64,000 nt of DNA, from positions 1-64,000 of the forward strand of contig NZ_CAUFUE010000011.1 in the NCBI RefSeq assembly GCF_959029255.1, in the 5' to 3' direction. The notes beneath the pieces are model-generated. The model was not told the DNA's origin. It saw nothing but the letters and a program-made list of their open reading frames with translations, and searched no databases. Within the stretch, counting starts at the first letter, position 1. The number at the start of each line of letters is the position of its first letter. The translations under genes were made by a program, and so were the position numbers. This DNA is from an uncultured Bacteroides sp. GTDB taxonomy: Bacteria > Bacteroidota > Bacteroidia > Bacteroidales > Bacteroidaceae. Below, in pieces: positions 14,115 to 22,227 of the stretch.

Positions 14115-15980
14115 ATGGCGGATATTCTTAACAGGTTACTACTCGACACAAGTAATTTCGATGCAAAACTAGAGACCTCAAAGAAAAGTGTAAAAAGCTA
14201 TTCCGGTGGTATTTCCGGGATGGCAAAAACGGCAGGCATCGGCATTGGCAAGCTGGCGGGTGCGTTTGGGCTTGCAATGGGTGCAGGCGAGGCATTTAAT
14301 AGGGTTTTAAATAGCAGCCAAACGATGGGAGATATGACAGCCCGGAATATGGCGGCTTTAAAAAATTCCGTAGATGAATTTTTCTATTCTGTAGGTAGTG
14401 GTAATCTTAGCAGTTTTATTAATAACCTCGGGGATATTGCGAAGAAGTCTAAAGAAGCATACAACGCCTTAGACCAGTTAGGAAATACACAGATTAGTCA
14501 TGGTGTTTTTACTGCAATCAATCAAAAAAATATTTCAGAAGGGCAATATATAGCTAAGAATAAATTTGCGCCTACTAATGAGCGTCTGACTGGCTTTGGA
14601 ATGTGGGGCAATGCTCTTGCATCCCAAAAAGCTGCAAACGATGCCTTACAGCGGGAGTTACTTAATGCTGCTACTGCATCTGTAAAATCTAAAATAACCT
14701 CCGATATTGATATATCATTACCGGATTTAACACAGGCGTTTGAAACTGACCTGCTTAACCCTCTAAAGCGCGATGAAACTAAGGCAACAGCTAAGAGGGT
14801 TTACGATGCGCATATAGCATACGCAAAGGCACATGAGGGCGATACAGAAGCTATAAAGAAAGATGCAGAGGCACGAAAGAAATACCTCGTTATTCATGCA
14901 ATGCTAGAGAAATATACGGATGATGAACTTAAAGTTATTGCGGCACAGATACAACAATACTATCAAACTACGACGGCTTTAAATTCGTTAGCGCGCGAAT
15001 ATAACGAAACTGCTATGGAGTTTAATAACTCAAACAAAGGAACTAAAGACTTTACCCCTGTACAAAGTTTAGAGGGTTACAAGGTATATACCGGAACGCA
15101 ATCTCAAACAGGAGGAAGTAAAAAGCCAACTCCGCCGCCCGTTGGTTCTATGGCTGAAATAGACAAACTTATTTCAGATAAAAATAAGGAACTGATTAAT
15201 TCCACCACCTCACAGGCACGTATCGCAGTACAAACCACTATTAACGAACTGGAAGCTAAAAAGGTAAGGCTTAAAATGGAAGTGGAAAAGGCTATTTTCG
15301 CAAACGAACACGGAGCAAATAAACTTGGAAACGCCTCTCTTTCCGAAATGGCAGGGGTAATAAATAGCGGTACAGGTAAAACGCAAGGCTCTAAAGGGCA
15401 GGACGTAAAGAAGATGAACAACAAAATAAAATCACCAATAGATAAAAAAGATATCAATCTATTGGAACAGTATCAAGAAAATCTATACGGTATTGGCAGC
15501 ATTATGGGGTCTATGTCGGGAATTATGAGCGATAATGCTGCATCATGGCTGAACTGGGGTGCATCTTTAATGCAAAGTATTTCACAGGCACTTCCCATGA
15601 TTGCAAAACTTATCCCGGCATTGGCGGCAAAGGCTGCGGGAGAAACAGCGGCAGAAAACGCAGCAGCGGGGCCCTTCGGTTGGATAGCCGCCGGGGCAGC
15701 GGTTGCGGGTATTCTCGCTTTATTTGCCAGTATGCCCGCTTTTGCCAATGGTGGTATTATAGAGGGCGGCTCAACCTTTGGCGATATGAATTTAGCCCGG
15801 GTGAATGCAGGAGAAATGATACTGAACGGCAGACAGCAGGGTAATCTATTCAGGTTGCTTGACGGTGGTAATGCAGCGACCGTAGGCAATAGGGGCGGTG
15901 AGGTAGAATTTAAGATAAGGGCTAAGGATTTAGTAGGGGTTATTTCAAATTATAACAATCAAAAAAGCAAAGTACGATGA
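14115..15980 (+). CDS. tape measure protein
   Basis: A 621-residue protein with the layout of tape measures: an N-terminal LDTSNFDAKLETSKKSVKS segment, an Ala/Gly-rich hydrophobic helix (residues 35-60), long helical and coiled regions, then strongly hydrophobic stretches at about 505-560 (MIAKLIPALAAKAAG ... WIAAGAAVAGILALF). The C-terminus carries FANGGIIEGGSTFGD and ARVNAGEMILN, a typical tape measure ending. By the usual 0.15 nm per residue rule the tail would be around 90 nm (inference). It overlaps the baseplate gene by 4 bp. Confidence 0.93.
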   Translation: MADILNRLLLDTSNFDAKLETSKKSVKSYSGGISGMAKTAGIGIGKLAGAFGLAMGAGEAFNRVLNSSQTMGDMTARNMAALKNSVDEFFYSVGSGNLSSFINNLGDIAKKSKEAYNALDQLGNTQISHGVFTAINQKNISEGQYIAKNKFAPTNERLTGFGMWGNALASQKAANDALQRELLNAATASVKSKITSDIDISLPDLTQAFETDLLNPLKRDETKATAKRVYDAHIAYAKAHEGDTEAIKKDAEARKKYLVIHAMLEKYTDDELKVIAAQIQQYYQTTTALNSLAREYNETAMEFNNSNKGTKDFTPVQSLEGYKVYTGTQSQTGGSKKPTPPPVGSMAEIDKLISDKNKELINSTTSQARIAVQTTINELEAKKVRLKMEVEKAIFANEHGANKLGNASLSEMAGVINSGTGKTQGSKGQDVKKMNNKIKSPIDKKDINLLEQYQENLYGIGSIMGSMSGIMSDNAASWLNWGASLMQSISQALPMIAKLIPALAAKAAGETAAENAAAGPFGWIAAGAAVAGILALFASMPAFANGGIIEGGSTFGDMNLARVNAGEMILNGRQQGNLFRLLDGGNAATVGNRGGEVEFKIRAKDLVGVISNYNNQKSKVR

Positions 15981-18259
15981 ACTTGGCATATTACGCAGAT
16001 TTCAAAAGTAGAAATAGCACTCCATATAGAGTGGAAATATATACAAAGGAGAGCGTATCGGAAGCGAAAGAATTACTTTTATCCAGTACTCCGTTTACTG
16101 TAGAATGGGAATCGGACAGCTTATTTAAGCCTTTGAAAATGTCTAATGCCGTATGCTCCATTTTGTCGGATAAACCTCTGTTAAACTTATATACAGGGGA
16201 TGCACAAGGCGTTAAAATATATCTCATTAACAGCATTAGAAATTTACCGGAGTGGGTTGGATATGTGACCCCAAATCTTTACTCTAGTGATTACATTTCA
16301 CTTGATACGATAGATATAGAAGCTGTAGATACGATTGCGTGCCTTGATTTTATAAAATATTCTTATATAGGTGATAGAGCAGAATTTCGTTCTTTCTATG
16401 AAATAATCATGTACCTAATAAACAAGGCTGACCCCAAAAAATCAATAGACACATTGCTAGTGCAGGAAAGTAATAAATTATCATTTACGGATACGACTTG
16501 TATATTGGAAAACTTATATATAAATGAGCGAAATTTCTTTGATGAAGCAGGCGAGCCGATGACTTGTAAAGATGTACTTTCATCACTTGTAGAATATTTG
16601 GGCATGACTATTTTTCAATGGCAAAACTATTATTACATAGTAGATTATAACTGTATTAAAAATAGCCACAATCAATTTTTTAAATATCATAGAGCGGTAG
16701 AAAGCCTTAGCGGTAAAATACATCTTGATTTGGAAATCAAAAATATTACTGACATCGGTGTAGCAAGTAGTAACGGTGCCATATCACTGGATAACGTTTA
16801 TAATAAGGTGACTGTTACAGCCAATACAAATCCGGTAGATGATTTATTACCGGAACTGTTCGATGATGAAGATTTAAAAAATCAGAATTCAGACCCCAAT
16901 AAATATTATAATGAAACTATAGATAATACTGTTTTTCTTTCAGCCTATTTTAAGTCCGAAAGTAATTGGATAACAGCCCCTATGACAGCATTAAACGCAA
17001 TAAATATAGGAGAAGTAACAGGGGATAATGTTAAGGATATCATAAGCGGGGCTTTTTTTCAGAAAAATGACAGCTATGGCACCGATAGTCCTGAACCGTC
17101 TTCTCTTAGTTGGGAAAAACACCTTACTTTTGTTAAAAAAAAGCTAGGATTTGACGTCAATATAGGAGGCAGGCATACTGACTATCTAAGTTTGAATAAA
17201 AAGGACAATATATTATTAAAAGGAGGCTATTTGATTATAGACTTTTCTTTTAAACTATCGCAATCTTATATAGCGGATGATGGTTACAAAAGCCCAAATA
17301 GTAAAGCCGTTTATGTTAACACTGAAAATAACAAATATTCAGCAGGCTATGATGATACTATGTTTTATTGCAAGCTTAAAATAGGCGATTATTATTATGA
17401 TGGTGAAAATTGGCGCCCATATTCCGAATATTTAAATAATATATCTTATTATAAACAATATATCGGCTCTGAAACGGTTTACGGCGAAAAGAAATATTAC
17501 AAAAAGGATTCTGCCGGAAATAAGACGTACATAGATAAAGCGGAATATGATAAGATTTATGCCGAAGACCGTTTTTTAATAGTGCGTAAAAATAACGAGA
17601 ATGACAAAATATATGATACATGGCGAAACCCTACAAATCAAGTTAGCTACAAATTGGATTTATCAAATGCCAGTGATGGCGTATTGATTAAACTACCCGA
17701 TTTTTGCCTGTATGGTGAAGTTGAATTTGATTTGTGCCAACCTACTATATTAGGCGGTATTCCTTGTTATTTAACTGACGGAAACGGTAGCGGATATTGC
17801 AATTATTGTCATCTGAAAGATTTTAGTATGATATATACTAATAAGAAATATGTTTATGACGTATTTGGCAACGCCATAGATAATTCGGAAGACATTGTAT
17901 ATGATAATGTTATAAATGAAAACTATGAGATAGAAGCCGATGAAGTTAAGCTCCTTGTAAACACTTATCAGAATAACATCCTATCATATTCAAATGTAGC
18001 TACCAAAAACGATGGTAAATTAGATTATTTAAAGAGTATCTATAATAATGAAGGGAATTACCTTCCCGAACGTATTCTAATAGATAAATTATACGAACAT
18101 TACAAAGCACCTAAATTTATATATTCAAACACCTTGAATTATGAATTTTCACCTTTTGACAGAATTAAAGAAAATTCATTGAATAAAATATTTGTGGTTA
18201 GGTCTTTAGGTATTGATTATGCAAATGATAGTGTAGATGTAACATTAATAGAGCCATGA
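15977..18259 (+). CDS. large tail tip / baseplate protein
   Basis: A 760-residue protein rich in Tyr, Asn and Asp, beginning MNLAYYADFKSRNSTPYRVE. The first 230 residues (VEWESDSLFKPLKMSNAVCS, LPEWVGYVTPNLYS, FFDEAGEPMTCKDVLSSLVE) match the distal tail / tail-associated proteins of Bacteroidales phages, where a gp27-like hub fold is expected. The rest probably contacts the host surface. No hydrolase motif is visible. It is the only large protein downstream of the tape measure, so it may combine hub and receptor-binding roles; that is inference. Confidence 0.82.
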   Translation: MNLAYYADFKSRNSTPYRVEIYTKESVSEAKELLLSSTPFTVEWESDSLFKPLKMSNAVCSILSDKPLLNLYTGDAQGVKIYLINSIRNLPEWVGYVTPNLYSSDYISLDTIDIEAVDTIACLDFIKYSYIGDRAEFRSFYEIIMYLINKADPKKSIDTLLVQESNKLSFTDTTCILENLYINERNFFDEAGEPMTCKDVLSSLVEYLGMTIFQWQNYYYIVDYNCIKNSHNQFFKYHRAVESLSGKIHLDLEIKNITDIGVASSNGAISLDNVYNKVTVTANTNPVDDLLPELFDDEDLKNQNSDPNKYYNETIDNTVFLSAYFKSESNWITAPMTALNAINIGEVTGDNVKDIISGAFFQKNDSYGTDSPEPSSLSWEKHLTFVKKKLGFDVNIGGRHTDYLSLNKKDNILLKGGYLIIDFSFKLSQSYIADDGYKSPNSKAVYVNTENNKYSAGYDDTMFYCKLKIGDYYYDGENWRPYSEYLNNISYYKQYIGSETVYGEKKYYKKDSAGNKTYIDKAEYDKIYAEDRFLIVRKNNENDKIYDTWRNPTNQVSYKLDLSNASDGVLIKLPDFCLYGEVEFDLCQPTILGGIPCYLTDGNGSGYCNYCHLKDFSMIYTNKKYVYDVFGNAIDNSEDIVYDNVINENYEIEADEVKLLVNTYQNNILSYSNVATKNDGKLDYLKSIYNNEGNYLPERILIDKLYEHYKAPKFIYSNTLNYEFSPFDRIKENSLNKIFVVRSLGIDYANDSVDVTLIEP

Positions 18260-18378
18260 TAGAAGTAACAAAGAAAACTGTTCCGCATGAATACAGGAAT
18301 AAATATATGAGGCGTGCGACCAATATACAGAACCAAAAGAAAAGTAATGAAAAGGCAGTAAATACAAAAAATAAATGA
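18256..18378 (+). CDS. small basic phage protein
   Basis: A 40-residue open frame that overlaps the baseplate stop (ATGA) and the next start by 4 bp. It is highly basic and Asn/Lys rich (HEYRNKYMRRAT, NQKKSNEKAV). Overlap at both ends supports translation. No family recognised. Confidence 0.5.
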   Translation: MIEVTKKTVPHEYRNKYMRRATNIQNQKKSNEKAVNTKNK

Positions 18379-18845
18379 TGTACTATATTAAAAACTTAAT
18401 TGTAGGATTGATTACAGGTGTAGCCGCCTATTTAAGTCCTATTAGTGGAGACGTTAAAAGTCTTATCGCCTTGTTTGCGGTAAACTTCCTTTTCGGGCTA
18501 TTAGCCGGGCTACTTGTTAATAACGAGACGTTCAGTTTTAAAAAGGCTTTTCGCTGCATCCTCGAGGCGATGGCATTCTTTGTACTGATATGCGCCATTT
18601 ACTATATAGGTGAGCAAAAAGGAAACCCCGACGGTGCGTTACAATGCGTCTCATTTGTAACTTATTCAGTTTTCTATTTCTATGGAGTGAATGTTCTGCG
18701 TAACTGGAAGCAACTTTGCCGGAAAGGTAGTGCGACGTATAAATGCGTAGCGTTTATATATTATGTCGTTTCGGTAGAATTTATAAAGAATGTTCCATTT
18801 CTAAGCAATTACCAAAAGAGTTTGAACAAGAATATTAACCAATAA
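18375..18845 (+). CDS. holin-like membrane protein
   Basis: A 156-residue protein with three or four hydrophobic segments: about residues 5-22, 28-47, 62-82 and 94-110, and a hydrophilic basic C-terminus. It matches the phage holin family seen before M15 endolysins in Bacteroides prophages. It would form the inner-membrane hole that releases the endolysin. Position directly before the endolysin gene supports the call. The exact holin class is uncertain. Confidence 0.8.
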   Translation: MMYYIKNLIVGLITGVAAYLSPISGDVKSLIALFAVNFLFGLLAGLLVNNETFSFKKAFRCILEAMAFFVLICAIYYIGEQKGNPDGALQCVSFVTYSVFYFYGVNVLRNWKQLCRKGSATYKCVAFIYYVVSVEFIKNVPFLSNYQKSLNKNINQ

Positions 18846-18855
18846 CACAAAGAAT

Positions 18856-19254
18856 ATGAAGTATTTTACAATTGCAGAACTTTGCCGCAGCAATACGGCG
18901 GAAAGGTATTTCATTGATAACAGATGTACAAAAGAACATGCCACCAATCTGACGGCATTAGTTGAAAATGTGCTCGACCCCCTACGGGAAGCATACGGCA
19001 AACCAATTGCCGTTAATAGTGGTTTCCGTTGTGAGAAGCTAAATAATAAGGTGGGAGGGTCAAAAACGAGCGACCACATGAAAGGCATGGCGGCTGATAT
19101 CACGGCAGGAAGCCCTAAAGAAAACAAGCGGCTATTTTACCTCATTCAAGAACTCGGTTTGCCTTTTAAACAATTGATTGATGAAAAAGGCTTTTCATGG
19201 GTACATGTCAGCTACGATGCAAATAACTTGAAAAAACAAATACTCGCATTATGA
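18856..19254 (+). CDS. M15-family peptidase endolysin
   Basis: A 132-residue M15A peptidase, which cuts peptidoglycan stem peptides. Metal ligands are visible: H74 in TSDHMKGMAAD, D81 in the same segment, and H117 in WVHVSYD. SGFRCEKLNN near residue 55 is the conserved leader to the site. There is no signal peptide, so it needs the upstream holin to reach the wall. It overlaps the next gene by 4 bp. Confidence 0.93.
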   Translation: MKYFTIAELCRSNTAERYFIDNRCTKEHATNLTALVENVLDPLREAYGKPIAVNSGFRCEKLNNKVGGSKTSDHMKGMAADITAGSPKENKRLFYLIQELGLPFKQLIDEKGFSWVHVSYDANNLKKQILAL

Positions 19255-19700
19255 AATACGCATTACCATACATTATAATATTATGCCTTGCCTGCTTCAT
19301 CTTATTTGTTCCCAAGCACAAGGCTATAGAAACTAATATCGTCCGTGACACTGTATTTTCAACTGATACGGTGAGAATTCCCTCACCGATTGCAAGCAGT
19401 GACACTATTATACGCTATATGCCTTATGCTGTGCCTTTACCCGGCGATACGGTGCGTGATACTGTATTTGTTTATATACCAATCACGCAAAAGGTTTACC
19501 GGGATAGTCTCTATACGGCATGGGTATCGGGGTACTCTGCAAAACTGGATAGCATAGAGCTGTATAATAGGACACAAACCATCTTTGTGCATGAGAAAGC
19601 GAAACGGAAACGATTTGGCATAGGGATACAAGCTGGGTACGGTTACCCGCATGGCGGGTATGTCGGTATTGGTGTTAGCTATAACTTATTTAACTGGTAG
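19251..19700 (+). CDS. spanin-like protein (DUF6808 type)
   Basis: A 149-residue protein with one N-terminal membrane helix (ALPYIIILCLACFILFVP, residues 4-21), a periplasmic middle rich in DTVRDTVF-type repeats, and a C-terminal segment of alternating residues (FGIGIQAGYGYPHGG, then YVGIGVSYNLFNW) that reads like an outer-membrane strand. It matches the DUF6808 family of Bacteroidales phages (from memory). Directly after the endolysin it is a good candidate for a spanin that bridges inner and outer membranes at the last lysis step. Confidence 0.7.
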   Translation: MKYALPYIIILCLACFILFVPKHKAIETNIVRDTVFSTDTVRIPSPIASSDTIIRYMPYAVPLPGDTVRDTVFVYIPITQKVYRDSLYTAWVSGYSAKLDSIELYNRTQTIFVHEKAKRKRFGIGIQAGYGYPHGGYVGIGVSYNLFNW

Positions 19701-19728
19701 AAGCGTGCTTGTAGCGACAAGTTGTTTG

Positions 19729-19756
19729 CCTCAACTCGCAAGGGTTGGGGCTTTTC
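19729..19756 (+). terminator. terminator of the late operon
   Basis: Stem CCTCAAC / GTTGGGG (7 bp, one T-G pair) with an 8-base loop and CTTTTC after it, 29 bp after the last lysis gene. Confidence 0.7.
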
Positions 19757-19762
19757 TATAAA

Positions 19763-19793
19763 TAAAAACCCCGTAGCGGCTCAAACTACGGGG
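19763..19793 (-). terminator. terminator of the minus-strand module
   Basis: Perfect 8-bp stem CCCCGTAG / CTACGGGG. Read on the minus strand it is followed by TTTTTATTT. It ends the DUF5053 transcription unit that converges on the late operon. Confidence 0.85.
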
Positions 19794-19813
19794 TGGTGTC
19801 AATTTAAAACGCA

Positions 19814-20233
19814 TTATGAAACGCGAATTGAGCCTATTTTTTTGCTTAAATCATGTAAGGCGTGATTTAATTTCTCTTTTTCATCATCTGTAAATTTGCT
19901 TGGCTTTCCATTAACAATGCAGCCGTTAATTTTGTTGTTAAGCCATTGTTTGGACTTCCCGAAATAATTTTTAGCGATGTAGGACAGTGAAATAAAACCG
20001 CTGATATCTGCAAGTTGCTGACGTACTGTTAATTCGTTTTTCACTTGATTTAAATCGTTTCCTATTTCTTCATAGCATTGCATAACAAAGTCTGCGATTG
20101 TATCACTATCACTTTCAGATGGATAAAGTTTGTTTATCTCATCTACTTTCTTTTGGAAGTCTGCAACCTTTGTAGGGCTATCAGAACTCATTATTTGCTT
20201 TAGGGCTTCCAGCTCTTTTTGTAAAGTATTCAT
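19814..20233 (-). CDS. DUF5053 prophage protein
   Basis: A 139-residue protein from ATG 20233 (MNTLQKELEALKQIM ...). An in-frame ATG at 20260 would start inside a perfect palindrome and adds nine residues, so it is less likely. The N-terminal half is a long helical region; the C-terminal half (SLSYIAKNYFGKSKQWLNNK, then INGCIVNGKPSKFTDDE) is the DUF5053 core, which looks like a DNA-binding fold that starts with a helix-turn-helix. Its role is unknown. Placement in a minus-strand lysogeny-side module suggests expression from the prophage. Confidence 0.8.
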   Translation of the reverse strand: MNTLQKELEALKQIMSSDSPTKVADFQKKVDEINKLYPSESDSDTIADFVMQCYEEIGNDLNQVKNELTVRQQLADISGFISLSYIAKNYFGKSKQWLNNKINGCIVNGKPSKFTDDEKEKLNHALHDLSKKIGSIRVS

Positions 20234-20248
20234 TCTGCTTATCTTTAA

Positions 20249-20270
20249 ATTCTCCCCCACGGGGGAGAAT
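20249..20270. repeat. perfect 22-bp palindrome
   Basis: ATTCTCCCCC (20249-20258), 2 bases, GGGGGAGAAT (20261-20270). It lies between the two small minus-strand genes, just upstream of the preferred DUF5053 start. No T run follows on either strand, so an operator or RNA hairpin controlling DUF5053 is more likely than a terminator. Confidence 0.75.
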
Positions 20271-20275
20271 GATTG

Positions 20276-20470
20276 TTACTTTTTCTTTCCTAATTTCTCT
20301 AAAGCGTCCTCAATCGTTGCAATATCTTTTTCTAATTGCTTCTTTTTATCAAGAACTGCATTCATTTTACTTTCGCTGATTTTTCGACCACTATGAAAGA
20401 TGTATTCCAGCATTTTCATTTCTGCCTTTTTCTTCATTAGCAAGTCTACAAAGAACTCTTTTTCATTCAT
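20276..20470 (-). CDS. small coiled-coil prophage protein
   Basis: A 64-residue, highly charged protein (MNEKEFFVDLLMKKKAEMKM ..., ending EDALEKLGKKK) that is almost entirely helix and probably coiled coil. It is first in the minus-strand operon, below a good promoter. No family recognised; similar small helical proteins are common beside DUF5053 genes (recollection, not checked). Confidence 0.65.
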   Translation of the reverse strand: MNEKEFFVDLLMKKKAEMKMLEYIFHSGRKISESKMNAVLDKKKQLEKDIATIEDALEKLGKKK

Positions 20471-20497
20471 AATATTATTCGTTTTAAATTGACCCTA

Positions 20498-20528
20498 CAA
20501 AAATAATATACTATTGTATATTATGCAA
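20498..20528 (-). promoter_or_regulatory. Bacteroides-type promoter with overlapping palindrome
   Basis: On the minus strand, TATTTTTG (20498-20505) fits the -7 box TAnnTTTG, with TTG at 20526-20528, 20 bp apart. A perfect inverted repeat, ATAATATAC / GTATATTAT with a 4-base centre (20503-20524), fills the space between the boxes, the place for a repressor operator. It drives the coiled-coil and DUF5053 genes. Confidence 0.7.
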
Positions 20529-20566
20529 GCGTTTGGCTTTATATTTTCTGATTATTAAGAATTGTT

Positions 20567-21808
20567 TTAAAGTATCATCATTTGCATTTGATTTCTTAGG
20601 TTTATAAAGTCTTCAAACATTTCGGGATGTTCCGTATACTCAATTACTCGCTTTATTGCTGCATCCGCTTGCTGTGGCTTTACTTTAACATAGGAATTTA
20701 TAGTAATTCCCGTTTTGATAGAATGCCCTAAACAGTATTCTATGATTGGGTAGGGTATGGCTATTTCGGATGCAAATTGGGCAAATGTCTTTCGGGCTGA
20801 ATAAAAAGATATATTGCTTTTAATACCCAGTTCTTTAGCCAATCTCTTTAAACAGCTATTGATGTACCTGCATAAATTTACATAGGAAAAATTATATCCG
20901 AAGTCTAAAATACCTTTAGTGCTGATGTATTTGCTGATAATTTCTCTTGCTTCTTGGGTAATGCTTATATGTGTTATTTTATCCTTTCGCTTATGTTCTT
21001 TGCTCTTTTGCCTTGTGTAGTTTATTTCGTTCCCGCTAAAGTCTATTTTAACGATATCGGCAAGGTTGATACCGCCAGTATAGAATGAAAGTAAAAAAAT
21101 ATCTTTAGCCAAAGTCAGTCGTTTGCTTTCACTTGTATCTGCATTTTTGATTTTAACAAAGTCTGTTATACTTATATCTAAATCTTTGGGCGTTGATACC
21201 GGAAGTTTAGTATAAGCAAATGGATGCTTCTCGCATTTGATGAGCCCGTATTTAATAGCTTCATTTACCCTTGCTTTAATGTGGGATAGCCGAATGTTTC
21301 TATTTCCGTCGCTATATCCCTTCCTTTTCATATAAGTATCAAAGTGTTCTACCGTGATGTGGTTCATTATAACAAAGGGCACTTCACCTTCTGAAAGCAG
21401 GAATATGCGTAATGTTTCTTCGTGCATTTTTGCATAGTTTTCCCGTCCATCCTTTTTAAAATCCTCTATTCTCTTTCTAAAGAAGTCCGTAAATGTAGAC
21501 GTAGATTGTGCAATTTTATCCGCTTGGATGACTATTAGTTTTAATTGAGATGCCGTATATGTGTCATTGTTTTCTATTTCATTCACACGGCTACTGTATT
21601 TCTTTAGTTCAAATAAAAGGCGTTTATTCATCATTGTAGCGTCTGCTCTTGCTACGACCTTACCGTTATACCACTGGCTTAAATCGGAGATTTCGTACAT
21701 GGTTTTGATATACGCCTTTTCTTTCTTTGCTGCAATGCGCACAAAGATTGGATACATGCCATTTGCAGCCTTTCTTGCTGCCAACACTGTTAATGCTAAT
21801 TTTGCCAT
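20567..21808 (-). CDS. prophage tyrosine integrase
   Basis: A 413-residue site-specific tyrosine recombinase. The N-terminal arm-binding part has the Bacteroidales pattern (ARKAANGMYPIFVRIAAKKE), then a SAM-like core-binding domain at about 105-195. In the catalytic domain the box II is FYSARKTFAQFA, with the later LGHSIKT and the Tyr nucleophile in INSYVKV. The usual Arg I position (in FYTGGINLADI) has no arginine, as in some Bacteroides integrases such as IntDOT. It faces leftward beside the tRNA-Thr attachment site and is separated from it by a repeat-rich leader. Confidence 0.94.
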   Translation of the reverse strand: MAKLALTVLAARKAANGMYPIFVRIAAKKEKAYIKTMYEISDLSQWYNGKVVARADATMMNKRLLFELKKYSSRVNEIENNDTYTASQLKLIVIQADKIAQSTSTFTDFFRKRIEDFKKDGRENYAKMHEETLRIFLLSEGEVPFVIMNHITVEHFDTYMKRKGYSDGNRNIRLSHIKARVNEAIKYGLIKCEKHPFAYTKLPVSTPKDLDISITDFVKIKNADTSESKRLTLAKDIFLLSFYTGGINLADIVKIDFSGNEINYTRQKSKEHKRKDKITHISITQEAREIISKYISTKGILDFGYNFSYVNLCRYINSCLKRLAKELGIKSNISFYSARKTFAQFASEIAIPYPIIEYCLGHSIKTGITINSYVKVKPQQADAAIKRVIEYTEHPEMFEDFINLRNQMQMMIL

Positions 21809-21887
21809 AACTATTAAAGTTTACGACACCCTTTTCGACACCCTTTTTGTTTCACGGGTGAAAATCGTGTCGTTTTTTTTAATAGTT
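21809..21887. promoter_or_regulatory. integrase leader with repeats, candidate arm-type sites
   Basis: The 79 bp before the integrase start holds: an inverted repeat AACTATTAAA / TTTAATAGTT (21809-21818 and 21878-21887), a direct repeat CGACACCC at 21824 and 21836 (12-bp spacing), the reversed motif CGTGTCG at 21866, and a palindrome TTTCAC-gg-GTGAAA (21850-21863). Arm-type integrase sites or autoregulatory operators are likely. Confidence 0.55.
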
Positions 21888-21910
21888 TTAGACTATTTAG
21901 AGGAAAGTAA

Positions 21911-21946
21911 AAAGACTGATATTTAGTACTTTAAATATCAGTCTTT
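21911..21946 (-). terminator. terminator downstream of tRNA-Thr
   Basis: A perfect 15-bp stem (21911-21925 with 21932-21946) and a 6-base loop; read on the minus strand it is followed by TTTTACTTT. It lies 5 bp beyond the tRNA 3' end, within the attachment region. Confidence 0.8.
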
Positions 21947-21951
21947 GAGAG

Positions 21952-22024
<73 letters not shown>

Positions 22025-22047
22025 AAACGACTTTCGTTTACGGGGTG

Positions 22048-22055
22048 CAAAGGTA
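22048..22055 (-). promoter_or_regulatory. promoter -7 box of tRNA-Thr
   Basis: TACCTTTG on the minus strand (TAnnTTTG consensus), 24 bp before the tRNA 5' end, with TTTTGC upstream at about the right distance (18 bp). Confidence 0.6.
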
Positions 22056-22227
22056 CATTTTTATTTGGATTTGCAAAAATAATCGTTTAATTTTTTAGAA
22101 TTATTTCTAATGAATAGTTGTTGCAATTGAATATTATCATGTTTTTAATAAAAATAATTGAATAATTGAATGAGAAGAAGCGTATTTATAACTTAGCTAA
22201 ACAAAAACAGACGTTTCATATTATATT

